A stretch of DNA of 64,000 bases from Lasiosphaeria ovina (lineage: Eukaryota > Ascomycota > Sordariomycetes > Sordariales > Lasiosphaeriaceae): assembly GCA_033439765.1 (NCBI GenBank), contig JAULSN010000015.1, positions 62,001-126,000 on the forward strand, read 5' to 3'. A program made the position numbers and the translations under genes. Shown here piece by piece: positions 1 to 10,199 of the stretch. The notes under the pieces were generated by a model. It was given only the letters and a program-made list of their open reading frames with translations, ran no database searches and was not told where the DNA came from. How positions within the stretch are numbered: position 1 is the stretch's first letter; every line of letters starts with the position of its first letter.

Positions 1-94
1 GTGCGGGGGTAGCCTCCGGATCATTAATACCAAAAGACCAAATCACAATCAATCTTGGCCTTGCCTCCGAGCCTCCCCCCTCCCCCATCCTCAT

Positions 95-457
95 TCACCA
101 TACCTTCCAGGGGCAAGTCGCCTTGTAACCCTTGATGCCGCCGGGCGGAGACCAGCATCCCAACCCGGAGACAATGCCCCCTTCAGAGCAGTCCAACGTG
201 TTGAAGAGGGTGAGCTGGCAGTACTGAGACCAGCTTAGGACGTCGATGGATTCGTACGTGGTGTTGGCATAGAAGTTGCGACAGTCGGGGCTATCCGCGC
301 CGAGGCCAATCTGGTTGAGATCTGAGGGTCCCAAGGGGCACCCGAGCGTGGTTGAGACTCGAAATACGCCCATCAAGAGGACGCGGTCGACGACAGCGGC
401 ATAGGTAATGCCAGCGGTGAGCGTCGACAGGGCTACGAGTGCGGAACCGAGTTTCAT
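95..457 (-). CDS. Small secreted cysteine-containing protein (hypothetical)
   Basis: Reads as a 120-residue protein from an ATG at 457. Residues 1-20 form a typical signal peptide (Lys at position 3, then an Ala/Leu/Thr-rich hydrophobic core ending near TYA-A). The mature part has six cysteines and an NTT glycosylation sequon, and ends in CPWK. I do not recognise the family. Size, secretion signal and cysteine count resemble small secreted effector-like or cell-wall proteins, but that is inference. The apparent end lies in AAG-GTATGG, which resembles a 5' splice site, and an AG follows near the window edge. The true gene may therefore continue past position 1 and this would be only its first exon. 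Confidence 0.6.
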   Translation of the reverse strand: MKLGSALVALSTLTAGITYAAVVDRVLLMGVFRVSTTLGCPLGPSDLNQIGLGADSPDCRNFYANTTYESIDVLSWSQYCQLTLFNTLDCSEGGIVSGLGCWSPPGGIKGYKATCPWKVW

Positions 458-1550
458 ATTGAAGAGTGGCTGGCTGGCTGGCTGATAGTGTGTTTGTTGA
501 GAGAGTTAGGACATGGAAGTGAGACTGGCGCCGGAAATCTGGTTGTTTTGTTTTGGGAGGACCATATGGTGGTCTTATAATCCAAATCGCGAAGTGTGGA
601 CATGGGTGGGACGGGTGATGCCAAGAAATGATTCGTCCTGTATTCTCGTATTCGTTGCGAGGCTTGCAGCTGGCGCTAAATAATAGCGCAAGCCACAACC
701 ACAACGGTCAAGTTGGACGAATAAGACGATGAAATGTGACATGGGGGTTTGCAGACCCGTGGTGCGTCAGGCCACCAACATGCTAGACTAGGGTGACGAC
801 CTGGAGACGCTGGCGAGAATCGTCACTCGCCTTTTGTTCCGAGTGTGGTGGTTGGAAGAATGGTCTTGATGGCAGTACAAACCCGGTAATCATTGCAATT
901 AGGTATTAGGTAAACATCTGAGAATACCTTATGGTTCGTTCACCTGACTCCTGGACTATGTCCCTTACCTACCTAATTATCCAATAGCTTCCCAAATTGG
1001 AACCTGGATGGCCTTGTGCAGCACCACTGCATGCATTCGTGCCTGAAAGCTAGCCTGGTGTGCTTCCTAATTACCGTAAGCTTCGGCACATGGTTGCGCC
1101 GATGCTCACCAAGGGTTCGATTTGTGCTACCCGAAATTAGTCGGTCGGGCCAGTGCTGTAGGTACCGTCCAGGATGAAAATGTGACTAGAACTAGGTTGG
1201 CCGCCACAGAGGTGCAGACGCTCTGGGCGCCGAGAGATTTGCGGGGCACGGAGCTAAAGCTCACTGACTGCCCGTTCATTCCCGTTCGAGACGAACACCC
1301 AGCATGTTGGCTGTGCAATCCAGGGGAAGGCTCCCGGCGCACTCGTTTGGTCACATCACAAATAATACACAATCAAAATCTTAGCATAAGCCGTCTCAGC
1401 TCGGCCATCATGTTCTGCCGGTTCCCGAGACCACATGCAAGTGCAGCAATAGTGCCTGTATTTGTGACGGCATGGTTTGCTCCAACTTCCAACTCGGGAT
1501 TCACGGAATCCGCCATATGGTCGTGCCCTTCCAATCACGCGTCAGGCAGT
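458..1550. other. Intergenic region, no gene seen
   Basis: Promoter-side sequence of the small secreted protein (a TATAAG-like box on the minus strand near 575) and the 3' flank of the AAA ATPase. It contains the TACCTA/TAGGTA-type words found throughout this genome (for example near 905 and 967). The open frames here are short or antisense and show no domain. Confidence 0.5.
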
Positions 1551-3241
1551 TTAATTCAATGGCTCACGTTCCTGGATATCGGCTTGCCGCTTTTCCTCCA
1601 TCCCCTCACGCAGGATGGCCACCTGCTTCTTAAGCTCGACCCAGAGGATAAGATCATCCAGGTCCTCGCCCTCGTCGCCCCTCGAGACTCCAACCCAACC
1701 ATCTTCGAGTTCGTTGGCAGTTGCGCTGCCCACGACAGTTCGGGTACTGTCTCGAGCAATAGAGAGCAGGGAAGCAACAAAGGCCTCTTGAATGTACGCG
1801 AAGCTAAAGTCGTGAGTGATTTCGGCGACGGCGCCGCACAGCTTGTCTGGAAAGTCAATGGCCTTGTTGTGGGCCAGCTTCTTCTGCCAGAACTTGCAAT
1901 ACGCAACCCGTTGCTCGAGGCTCGGGTTCGAAAAGTAGTATTTTCTGTCAAATCTGGATGGGCGTTTCTGCAAAGTGAGTTAGTCACAGACCACTCGATC
2001 GCTTCAAGGCCAGCACCTGCTAGACAACCTGAATCATGCAAAATGGCGGTACAATTAGGTCTAGTGGGCACGTACCGAAATTCCCGGGTCTAAGCGGTCA
2101 AGGTGATTGGTGCTGCCGATCATGAAGATGCCGTCGTTGCTTTTCAGGCCGTCGACCTCGTTCAAAAAGTAGCTCCTCACCGAATCCGACACAAGGGAAT
2201 CAAGGTCTTCAAAAATCAAGTAACACGGCGCCAGCTGCCTGGCCTTGAGAAATATGTCCATGATGGCTTGTTCCGGGCCGCCCCACTGTGTGGCGGCAAA
2301 AGGTAGGCAATTGGGTGATTAGCAGTTGTTACATTGGTGCAAAGTAAGGAGGTACCCAGTAGCCAAAGGGAAGGCTGGAGTTACCGCCAGCACTGGTCAG
2401 TGAGGGGAGGGGCGCCTACGGATGCGAAGCTGCGAACGTAGAGGGCAGGCACGGGTTCCTTCCTATCATACAGCGTGTGCATCATGGCCTTGATGGAGAT
2501 GGTCTTTCCGTTGCCGGGAGGGCCATAGTAGATGATGCCGCGCTTCCAGGGGACCTGCAGCTGGTCGTAGGTGGCGCGCGAGTCGAAGAAGGACTGGTGG
2601 TCGTCGATGAGGGCCTGCTTCATGTCGGAATCGAGGATGACGGCGTCCCACGAGGCCTTTTGGATGCTCCGGAACAGCTCGGCGCTTTTCTGCCACATGC
2701 CGCGGTCAAAGACCCAGATCTCGTCGTGCAGAGCGTTGGCCCACTGGCCGGCGGCGACGATGAGGGCGTCGGCCTTGAGGGTGTCGGCGGTCAGGATGTA
2801 GTTGTTGCGGACCTCGGGCCAAGCGCCGGTGCCGTCGCGGCCATTGACCACATAGACGACAAACTCGTGGCCCTTCCACCTGTAAAAGAACTTTGCGAAT
2901 GACAAGTTTTGGACCAGAGCGCCGGGGCTGCCGTCGATGCGGCGGGCCGGGGGCGCGTAGCCCTTCCAGATGACGGATGAAGGGAGCCCGTCGCCGGCGT
3001 CGTCGATCAAGGTAAAGCTGGCATGGCCCGAAGACGCGAAGCCAATGAGATCGACGCCGTAGTCGGGGGCGACAACCAGTTCGAGGTTAGGGTACTGTTC
3101 CTTGAGCGCCTTGGTGATGACGGCATCCGTGCTGACGCGTTTGGCCGAGGAATGGTGGAAGAACTGCTTGGTGGTCTCGTCAGCAGCGGCCGATGACTGT
3201 CTGAGACCGAAACCTTGGGTGGATCGCGACGGGGAGTCCAT
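1551..3241 (-). CDS. AAA ATPase, BCS1-like subfamily, three exons
   Basis: Proposed exons are 3241-2420, 2285-2076 and 1967-1551, giving 482 residues with all phases in frame. Walker A GPPGNGKT lies near residues 240-247 and Walker B (LIFEDLD) near 297-303. The second-region STNHLDRLDP follows, and after the second intron KRPSRFDRKYYF matches the arginine-finger region. This is the fungal group of BCS1-like AAA proteins with a long N-terminal region. Intron 1 uses donor GTAGGC and acceptor CACAG and restores the family sequence SFAS-WGGPEQAI. Intron 2 uses GTACGT and CAG. The start at 3241 begins MDSPSRSTQ; an upstream in-frame extension to 3520 is possible but looks non-coding. The substrate is unknown. 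No transmembrane segment is evident, unlike true mitochondrial Bcs1, so a protein-remodelling role is inferred from family only. Confidence 0.85.
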
Positions 3242-4164
3242 GGCGGAGCTGTGTTTGAGGCGAGGTCGTGAGGTCCCCGGTGAAGTGAGGCGTCGACTAT
3301 CAACGGAAGTCTTCAATCCGGGCATGGGACAAAGCTGGGGGTGAGAGGGGGCAGTAAGCACTCCGTATCCGTACTGCGAGCTGTAATTGGAGAGCACCAC
3401 GCAGCTGACGCGTTTCAACCAGGTTGGCCCGGTGGTGTGCTGCGCCGCCCCCATTGTTCGGAGGGCCAATAGGATCAGGGGATTTTGGCTGCGGGGGAAG
3501 TAACGCTGGACATCTCTCAACTACCTTATTATTCGAGAGTCTGACAGATGCAGCATGTCGTTGTCGAGGCTTGCACGCCTCAACGATGTCTAGGCACCTT
3601 ATGGAGTACATACGGTAATTATACGCCTAACTGGAATCATCATGGTTGGGAGCTGTTGAGGTGGCTGCAATGTCATGCATGGAAATATTTAATTACGTAC
3701 CTAGTAAATAAGCAAAGCGACGCCTAGATTCGGATCCTTGAGTCTTTCCATCTTGAAACTCTCACTCTCTCGGAGCCTACAGTAATCTCTACCTAGGCAA
3801 GGTAAGTAGGTATGTAAAAGACTGTATAGTAGTCATGCCCAGTGGTTGCTTCTCCCAAGCCAAGCTCAGGGACTTGGGCTGGCCAATGGGAGCTCGGGAA
3901 TGCACGAGTGAGAGTCCCACTTGGGTTCTTGATTTTCTCAGCCCAATCCAACCAAGCATTTTTCTCGCAGTTGGCATCCGAACCCTCTGATCGGTCCGTG
4001 ACCGTCTGCTATGTACAAACCACGTCATAGGCATACCCAGCAGAGCAAACGGTGAGCGTCTCTGTGGCTCCGCATCGTGCCGGGCGCAACACAGAGCATG
4101 CAGGCTGCCGGTGCCAGTGCCGGTGCCACTTTCACTTTCAGGGCCAGTGTCAGTGACTGTGTCA

Positions 4165-4197
<33 letters not shown>

Positions 4198-4304
4198 CTT
4201 GGGCGCCCAGCCGGCGCTCGCCCTCGAGTTAGGTTGGACTATCACTCGACCGACCATAATTATTATCAAAGCAAAGCCGACAGAGGCCAGTCCCGTCACC
4301 GACA
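3242..4304. other. Intergenic region between divergent genes, with GTCGGT microsatellite
   Basis: Shared upstream region of the AAA ATPase (minus) and the APH-fold kinase (plus). It holds TACCTAGG-type words near 3790-3815 and a hexanucleotide repeat just before the kinase start. No convincing gene is seen. Confidence 0.5.
4161..4196. repeat. GTCGGT hexanucleotide microsatellite
   Basis: One GTCAGT unit followed by five perfect GTCGGT units, about 110 bases upstream of the kinase ATG. It would lie in the promoter or 5' UTR and could vary in length between isolates. Confidence 0.9.
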
Positions 4305-5762
4305 ATGACCAGGGACGCAACCAGAGACGGGCTCGCTTGGGACAACGGCGGCATCGATCTGGAGCCGTGCTGGACGCGAGAGCCCAGTCTTGACGCCATC
4401 CAGCGCGTCTGCCGCCGTCACTTGGGCATTCCCACTCCCCACTCCCAAGAGGGCGAGGAGGGCAAGGGCGAAGGCGCCGAGGGCGACTGTGCTGTCCACT
4501 TCCATGCCGCTGGAGCCCTCAACAAACTCTATCTGGTCGACACGCGTCGCGGCCGCTTCATGATGCGCGTGTCTCTGCCCGTCGACCCACGCAACAAGAC
4601 ACGGGGCGAGGTGGCCACGCTGGCCCTGGTGCGCCGCAACACGGACATTCCGGTGCCCCTCGTCGTCGCCTTCGACGACACCTCCACAAACGAGATTGGC
4701 TTCGAGTGGATTCTCATGGACATTGTTCCCGGCAAGCCTGCCTACTACCGGTGGCGTGGCATGACCATGGCCCAGAAGGAGGCCCTGGCCGCTCGTGTTG
4801 CAGACTTCCAGGCCCAGCTCTTTCGCTGCAGCAGTTTGGGGGTCGGCTTCCGCGGCATCGGCACTCTGGGCACCGGGCCCGACAAGGCCGACAACGGCCA
4901 GACCGGCAGCCATGTCCCCAGCGTCCCTAGCACGCCCAGCCCGGGACCCATCGTCTCGAGCGTCTTCTTCTCGGGCCCGCACTTCCACTACACGGTCCCA
5001 CGCGGCCCGTTTCCGTCGAGCCACGACTGGCTTCGTGCTCACCTCAATATCATCGCAAAGGAACACACCAACGCCCTGGCCGATACGCAGCACCATGACG
5101 ACCGCGAGTATACCGAGGGCGTGCTGCGTGTTGCCCGCAAGCTGCTCCGCATGCTTCCTCGGCTCTTCCCTGCTGTCGTTCATCCGCCCGAGCGCACGGT
5201 GCTGTGGAACGACTTCACGCTCCACAACATCATGGTCGACGATGCTGGTCGCATCACGGCCGTCCTTGACTGGCAGTGCTTGGCGACGGTGCCGCGCTGG
5301 ACAGCCCTGCAGGTGCCTGACTTTCTGCGCGGCGCCACCCGCCACGACATGCCCGACCGCGACCGTTACACCGATGTCAGTGACCACGGCAGCAACACCT
5401 CGGCCAGGTCGGGGCTCGACGACGGCCTCGACAACGAGGGCAAGACTGAGCTCTTCTGGATCCACCTGATGGAGTACGAGCAGACCCAGCTGAGGAAGGT
5501 CTATGCTGCCCGCATGCGCCAGCGCCTGCCCGAGTGGGACATGGAAATCGCCGATGGCGCCCTCAAGGTTGATTTCCTGGGTGCTGTTTCAAGATGCGGC
5601 GCTGGCTTCTACCTCCGCCGCATCGAGCAGTGGGTCGACGCCCTCGAGCGGAAGGACTATCTCAGTCTTATGGAGGTTCTCAGGGTGGGGATCAAGAAGG
5701 AGAGGAGTGGCGGCGTGAGACAAGGCGGCACTGCGGGCCAACCTGTTTCAAGGCCCGAGTAG
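4305..5762 (+). CDS. Phosphotransferase-family (APH/protein-kinase-like fold) protein
   Basis: Single-exon gene of 485 residues starting at ATG 4305. The C-terminal half carries the aminoglycoside-phosphotransferase-type catalytic loop WNDFTLHNIMVDD: catalytic Asp near residue 303 and metal-binding Asn five residues later. It is followed by the AVLDWQ metal-binding motif (Asp near 322). The N-terminal half has the small-lobe features N-KLYLVD...FMMRVSLP and an EWILMDIVPG hinge. The usual HxD of the loop is replaced by WND. A low-complexity Gly/Glu stretch (near 48-60) and a Pro/Ser-rich insertion (near 200-225) look like loops. These fungal proteins are abundant and mostly uncharacterised small-molecule kinase homologues; the substrate cannot be predicted and antibiotic resistance should not be assumed. 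Confidence 0.85.
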   Translation: MTRDATRDGLAWDNGGIDLEPCWTREPSLDAIQRVCRRHLGIPTPHSQEGEEGKGEGAEGDCAVHFHAAGALNKLYLVDTRRGRFMMRVSLPVDPRNKTRGEVATLALVRRNTDIPVPLVVAFDDTSTNEIGFEWILMDIVPGKPAYYRWRGMTMAQKEALAARVADFQAQLFRCSSLGVGFRGIGTLGTGPDKADNGQTGSHVPSVPSTPSPGPIVSSVFFSGPHFHYTVPRGPFPSSHDWLRAHLNIIAKEHTNALADTQHHDDREYTEGVLRVARKLLRMLPRLFPAVVHPPERTVLWNDFTLHNIMVDDAGRITAVLDWQCLATVPRWTALQVPDFLRGATRHDMPDRDRYTDVSDHGSNTSARSGLDDGLDNEGKTELFWIHLMEYEQTQLRKVYAARMRQRLPEWDMEIADGALKVDFLGAVSRCGAGFYLRRIEQWVDALERKDYLSLMEVLRVGIKKERSGGVRQGGTAGQPVSRPE

Positions 5763-6415
5763 AAAGAAGAACTCCCCAGTTCAAATGGACGCGCAAAATG
5801 CCGCCACCCCGATAGTAGGTACTCACAAGACTGCATGCTCATTCATTCGGGCCCGGCTTTCCTCGCCGCCGGTTGGGGGACATGGAATGCTGAAGTTTGG
5901 AAGAACTCAGGCATGGTAGCGGCTTGGCACGGGATTTGTTGGAAGAATTAGCCTCTTGGCACGGATTTGGCAATCGATTCCAGTGGAGAAAGAGCATGCA
6001 AATCGTCCCAGCAAGAGTGGCGGGGTGCTGCCAGCCAAAGCGTAGTTGTTTAACAAAAGAGGAGAACCCCCAAACCCCCTGCGGCAGAAGTGTTCACAAT
6101 TCTTACTTTAACCCTTGTCTCTTCTTCCAACACCAAACATGGTGGAGTCGTCTGACAACCCGGTTGTTGGTCGTCTGCCAACGCAAACCCGGAGGCGGGT
6201 GAGAAAAACAAGTTCCAATTGTATTCTGTGAGGGGGACGTGACAAGTCCTTTGGACGTTGTGTATATAAGGACCCCTATACTAACGACCAAGCAAACGAA
6301 GCAACACAGCGCACACAGCAATCACCCCCACTCACAGACAACACTACCTCAGGAACTCAATAGGTAGTCAATACAACATTTCACGCGATCTAACCTATCT
6401 ACACCAAACCCCAAA
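5763..6415. other. Intergenic region with a TATA-type promoter
   Basis: 3' flank of the kinase and promoter of the broken orphan gene downstream. No gene seen. Confidence 0.5.
6263..6270 (+). promoter_or_regulatory. TATA box upstream of the 6.4-7.1 kb orphan gene
   Basis: TATATAAG about 150 bases before the first ATG, at a plausible distance for a fungal TATA promoter with a 5' UTR of roughly 100 bases. It suggests the downstream broken gene is or was transcribed. Confidence 0.5.
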
Positions 6416-7142
6416 ATGAAACAAACATGGCTGCCGTCTCACCGTTCCTCGTACAAGCCCTTACCTTAATTGTCGCGGAGATAAAGACACTTTGGCGGGA
6501 TGCCGAGCTTCAACAGGCCACCGAGACTCTTAAGGCCCAGGCCGCCGAGAATAGCGGCCAAGCATCAATCCCGTTAGGCACTAACAATCAGTCGATAACC
6601 CTTGCCAGAATGCCGCAAGACCTTGTCGAAGAGCCAAGCCAATGGAAATTCTCAAGATTTGCCTAGATAAGATGATACGCAACGACCCGAGAGACCGGTA
6701 TTTCCAGGACACGCGTCACAAAGCGGACCGCATCCTTGTCGCTGCATCGCTCCGTCTGAATATGGCGCAACAACAGGCCAAGTTTATCGAAATGCTTCGC
6801 TTCGAACTATTCACCTACAGTATGACATGGGTTACTCTGAGGGGACGTATTATCCTAGATAGACAGGGCGAGTCTATCAAGAACACGGACTTCCTGAACG
6901 CAGTATTTACCAAATTGAACTATCAAAAAGCCAACTCCAAGCTTCATGATGAAAATTCCTATGACCGGGAGGTTATTGACGCTGTAGACAACTACAGATT
7001 AGAGTCCCCTGAAGAACTGAATGAAAGTCTGAAGAACCTCGCAGAGGCAGCCAGAGGGGTTAGGGTTATGCCTACAGTCACCACCACGATCAGGACCTTG
7101 CCTGCAAAATCGCAAATAAGAGCGGGGTCGTCCTCACAATAG
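6416..7142 (+). pseudogene. Orphan helical-protein gene split by a frameshift, with overlapping uORF
   Basis: Two overlapping open frames look like halves of one protein. The first starts MAAVSPFLVQAL at 6427 and ends at 6666 (79 residues). The second is open from 6585 to 7142 in the -1 frame and contains MEILKICLDKMIRN onward (166 residues). I found no intron with acceptable donor, acceptor and phase that joins them, and no standard slippery heptamer in the overlap. A one-base mutation, sequencing error or two separate genes remain possible. A 17-codon upstream frame starts at ATG 6416 in good context and overlaps the main ATG out of frame, which would reduce translation of the main frame. 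The sequence is helix-rich and charged with no domain I recognise. Confidence 0.45.
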
Positions 7143-8165
7143 GGCTGAGATCGTTGGCAAAAAGTGTAGAGCAGTATTAAAAGGACCAGGAGCTGGCTAC
7201 TGGTAATTAACATGGTTGTCTTAACTACCTACTAAAAGAGTATGACAGTTGAAAGGTTCCATAATTAGGTACTTAGCCGGGACCCTTCACTACGGGCACT
7301 GCGTGGAATTCTTTGACTTGGCTATTGGAGTGACTTTATTATATTCTGCTAGTTATGCAACCGGGCCCGAACGTACACGGGATTGTTCCTGTATGTGTAC
7401 CGCTTTGGCCTCTTTATTTAGGGGGTATACGCCGCTGCTTAGTACATACATACGGTAGTTCCCATCCCGTTTAATCCAACCGCTGCCAGATCCAACGGCT
7501 CTCCAGATAGCGGAAAGGATATGCTAGTCATAACTAAGTAGGTAGCTAGGTTCGTCTGATTACTAGGTACCTACATAAAGCCTCCAAATGAGTTTTTTGG
7601 CGTGATTTCTCCCGGGATCCTTTGGTTGCGTGATTGTTGTCATCGTCCCGCCAGATTGCAGTTAATATAGCGTTGTTCCCAATTGCCCGGGCAACGAAGT
7701 GGACAATTGAGTGGCAGTGATGAGTCAATTGATACTTGTACCTAAGATACCTAGGAAACCACCATCTCTTGTTTTCAATGTGCAGCACTAATTATAGGAT
7801 GCAAGGACAGGACACTTGGGGCTCTAGCTCGGCCGCCTGTCCCTGAAATACGCAGAGGTTGGAGGAGCCGGCGGGGGCCTGGAGGACGCTGTGGTTGCAA
7901 CGGGCCAAGCTAGGTACTGTACATGTACTGTACTGTACCTACAGGGATCCCGGAAAATCCTTAGCGGCTTACCTCACTGTTGGGGTCCAAACGAAAATCA
8001 TCGAAACACAGGGAACCCAGCGCGTCGTCCCGTCAATGCTCGGTTGTCTCGAGGCACTGTTCTGTATCTACTAGTACAATACCGGCACGAGATCTCCACC
8101 TCATTCGCCATCATAACTATTGTTATTCCGCGCTCCGCAGCGACCTGCTCTTCCCCTCGTTCAGA
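7143..8165. other. Intergenic region, TAGGTA-rich
   Basis: Contains dense TAGGTA/TACCTA words (about 7535-7575 and 7745-7755) and a run of overlapping GTAC palindromes (about 7914-7940). No gene seen apart from the 5' flank of the EXPERA gene. Confidence 0.5.
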
Positions 8166-8878
8166 ATGGCCGTCTATAACACGTCGGCAAGGAACCATGT
8201 GTGGCTGGCGTGGTTTGTGCTGCAGGTCCCCATCATCGTCCGTAAGAAGCCGCTCCATTTTTCCCGTGCGCCCTGACTATGTGCCGATATGGTGTATGGT
8301 GCTGATAGAGGTGAACGGCAAGTTATCGATGGGCTAGACTACTTCTTCCCTTCTTCCATGTATGAGCCGGCCGGTGCGCCACTACACTTTGCCTACAACA
8401 TCAAGCAAGACTACGTCGCGACATACAACGACCCGATTGGGCAGTGGTCGCCCGAGACTGCATCTGGCCACGACAGTTGGATGGGTCTGTTCCTATATCT
8501 CGAGTTTGCATTCATTCTGCCTGCCGTCCTGTACGCCGTCTTCCAACTGGGCGTGATGCGCCGCGGCACGTCGGGCGCTACCGAGTTGTTGCTCCTCCTG
8601 TATGGCTTTGAGACGGCCCTGACGACGCTTGTGTGCATCCACGACGTCGCGTACTGGGACCCTGCCGCGTACTCGCCCGAGGTGAAGCGGACCTTGACCT
8701 TCCAGTTATTTGGGCCGTGGTTTGCCATTCGTAGGTTCCCTTGTCCAGCTTGCCTTGTTGTAGTTGCGGGTGGTCTAACCTCTGCACAGCATTTCTCATG
8801 TCCATCGACATGGCGTGCAGAATTCTCGCCCGCTTCAAGGCTGCCGACGCTGTCCTCGCGAGCAAGAAAGGCCAGTGA
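8166..8878 (+). CDS. EXPERA-domain (EBP/TMEM97-like) membrane protein, three exons
   Basis: Proposed exons 8166-8241, 8323-8730 and 8790-8878 give 190 residues. The joined protein reads WFVLQVPIIV-LIDGLDYFFP, then YVATYNDPIG, EFAFILPAVLYAVFQL and FGPWFAI-PFLMSIDMACRIL. This order of four hydrophobic segments with the YNDP and GPW motifs is that of the EXPERA family (emopamil-binding protein, TMEM97, TM6SF), ER membrane proteins linked to sterol metabolism or sterol binding. Intron 1 has donor GTAAGA and needs acceptor CAAG at 8322; GAG at 8310 also keeps frame but gives a poorer match. Intron 2 is GTAGGT to CACAG. The last codons overlap the 3' end of the gene on the opposite strand. Confidence 0.8.
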
Positions 8879-10199
8879 GCCCCAATGTCACCCTTGCCAT
8901 TCCCGGGCTCAAGAATCCGAACACCAAGCCAGGGCATGTACTGGGAGTAAATGGCAGCTCCGAAAGTGTAAAGTAGATAGATGGCGCCAATATGACTAGG
9001 GGTATGACAAGACATGCAACGCTGGATACCACCAACCAAACTCCAAGCCGACCACAGTTCTGTATCCATGTGAGGCCAGCGGCCTTTGCGTAGAAAGAAA
9101 AAAAACACGGTGCCGCAAAAATAGCCGTGACATATTCCCATATCGCTGTCTTGTATGGCCCTCCGATTTGTAAAGCGACACGTGCGCTCTTAGTCGATCG
9201 CCCGCTTCTGGTATCCCCAACCGTTACCTACCCCGTTGAGCCCAAAGCCAAGGGGCGTCGCGCCACCCATGCCCCGACCTCGCAAGCGACGCGGCAGCAC
9301 CGAGCCGAAAAAGTATACGGCAGACACGACGGTGCCAGTCAAGAACGAAACGAGGCTGTAGAAGACAGTGCTGGCATAGATGTGTCCTCCCATGCCGGCC
9401 CACTCGACCTTACCCTCGGTCTTGGGCAGCGCCGGCGTCGGAAACCAGCGGATGCTGAAGCTCAATGGCAGCGGGTCCCCAATGACGAGGCGGCGCGTGG
9501 CGCTGCCTTCCATGTGTGTCAATGGGCTCGTGCTGTAGGCAGTACCGCTATCTAGCACGCCGCTATCGTGAGGGTGGATGTGGTGCTTGGGGGTGCTGTG
9601 CAGTAGCACGTTCATGTGGGTGCTGATGTGCATGTGGCTCAGCTGCAGCGTGCCAGCGAGGGCAAAGACGAGTGGGATATATTCAGGCTCGGGTACCTTG
9701 TCGCCGACAACGTGGATATGCGGGGGAGGTCGCGATGGTAGTCGGCACGCGAGCGGGGCGTCGCTGTGGATGTAGAACTCTAGGAGGTGGAAGAAGGGGT
9801 CGCTGACCATGTCGATAGTGCAATTCTTCTCGCCTTCGACGCCGTATTGGAACTCGAGGGGCTGGCCGGTTTCGTTGCATACGGGGAATGGGATCCATTG
9901 TATTTCGTGCGCCGCGTTCTCGATGTGCTCGCCCGTCTCGCTACGGTCGGTCAGCGCTACTCGCCTATACCTGTACATATCCCGCAGTGTGGCAGGCAGT
10001 CCCGCAACTATCTCGGCGGCGGTTTGGGACTGACTCACGAGCTTCGGTTCATGCACTCGACGCGGATAGGGGAGGCATAATAATAAGAAGGGAGCGTGTT
10101 CTCGTTGGCCAGCACACGCCCGGCGAGCAAAGCTGTGGCCACCAACAGCGGCAGAAGCAGCCATTGCTGCCGCCGCCTCTGCGCCTGCACGAGAAACAT
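8835..10199 (-). CDS. Orphan fungal membrane protein with signal peptide, three exons
   Basis: Proposed exons 10199-10039, 9940-9228 and 9145-8835 give 394 residues with consistent phases. It opens MFLVQAQRRRQQWLLLPLL, a signal peptide or anchor ending near residue 31. A luminal region with ECMNRS, a CNETG sequon and many His residues follows. Then come hydrophobic segments STVFYSLVSFLTGTVVSAV and, in the last exon, WLVVSSVACLVIPLVIL. Intron 1 is GTGAGT to CGTAG. Intron 2 is GTAACG to GACAG; without it the frame ends at 9190 in unrelated sequence. The pattern SYYYASPIRVEC...IPFPVCNETG recalls an uncharacterised conserved fungal protein, but I know no function for it. Its final 44 coding bases overlap the EXPERA gene tail to tail. 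Confidence 0.7.

Noticed and set aside
1122..2093. 323-codon plus-strand open frame antisense to the AAA ATPase
   Set aside because: It begins with GTG, has no domain and overlaps well-supported ATPase exons on the other strand.
4296..5465. 389-codon minus-strand open frame antisense to the APH-fold kinase
   Set aside because: Low-complexity Val/Ala/Arg sequence produced by the mirror of GC-rich codons; no motif.
6640..6660. Programmed -1 frameshift site joining the two halves of the 6.4-7.1 kb gene
   Set aside because: No X-XXY-YYZ slippery heptamer in the right phase and no evident downstream structure; a simple mutation is more likely.
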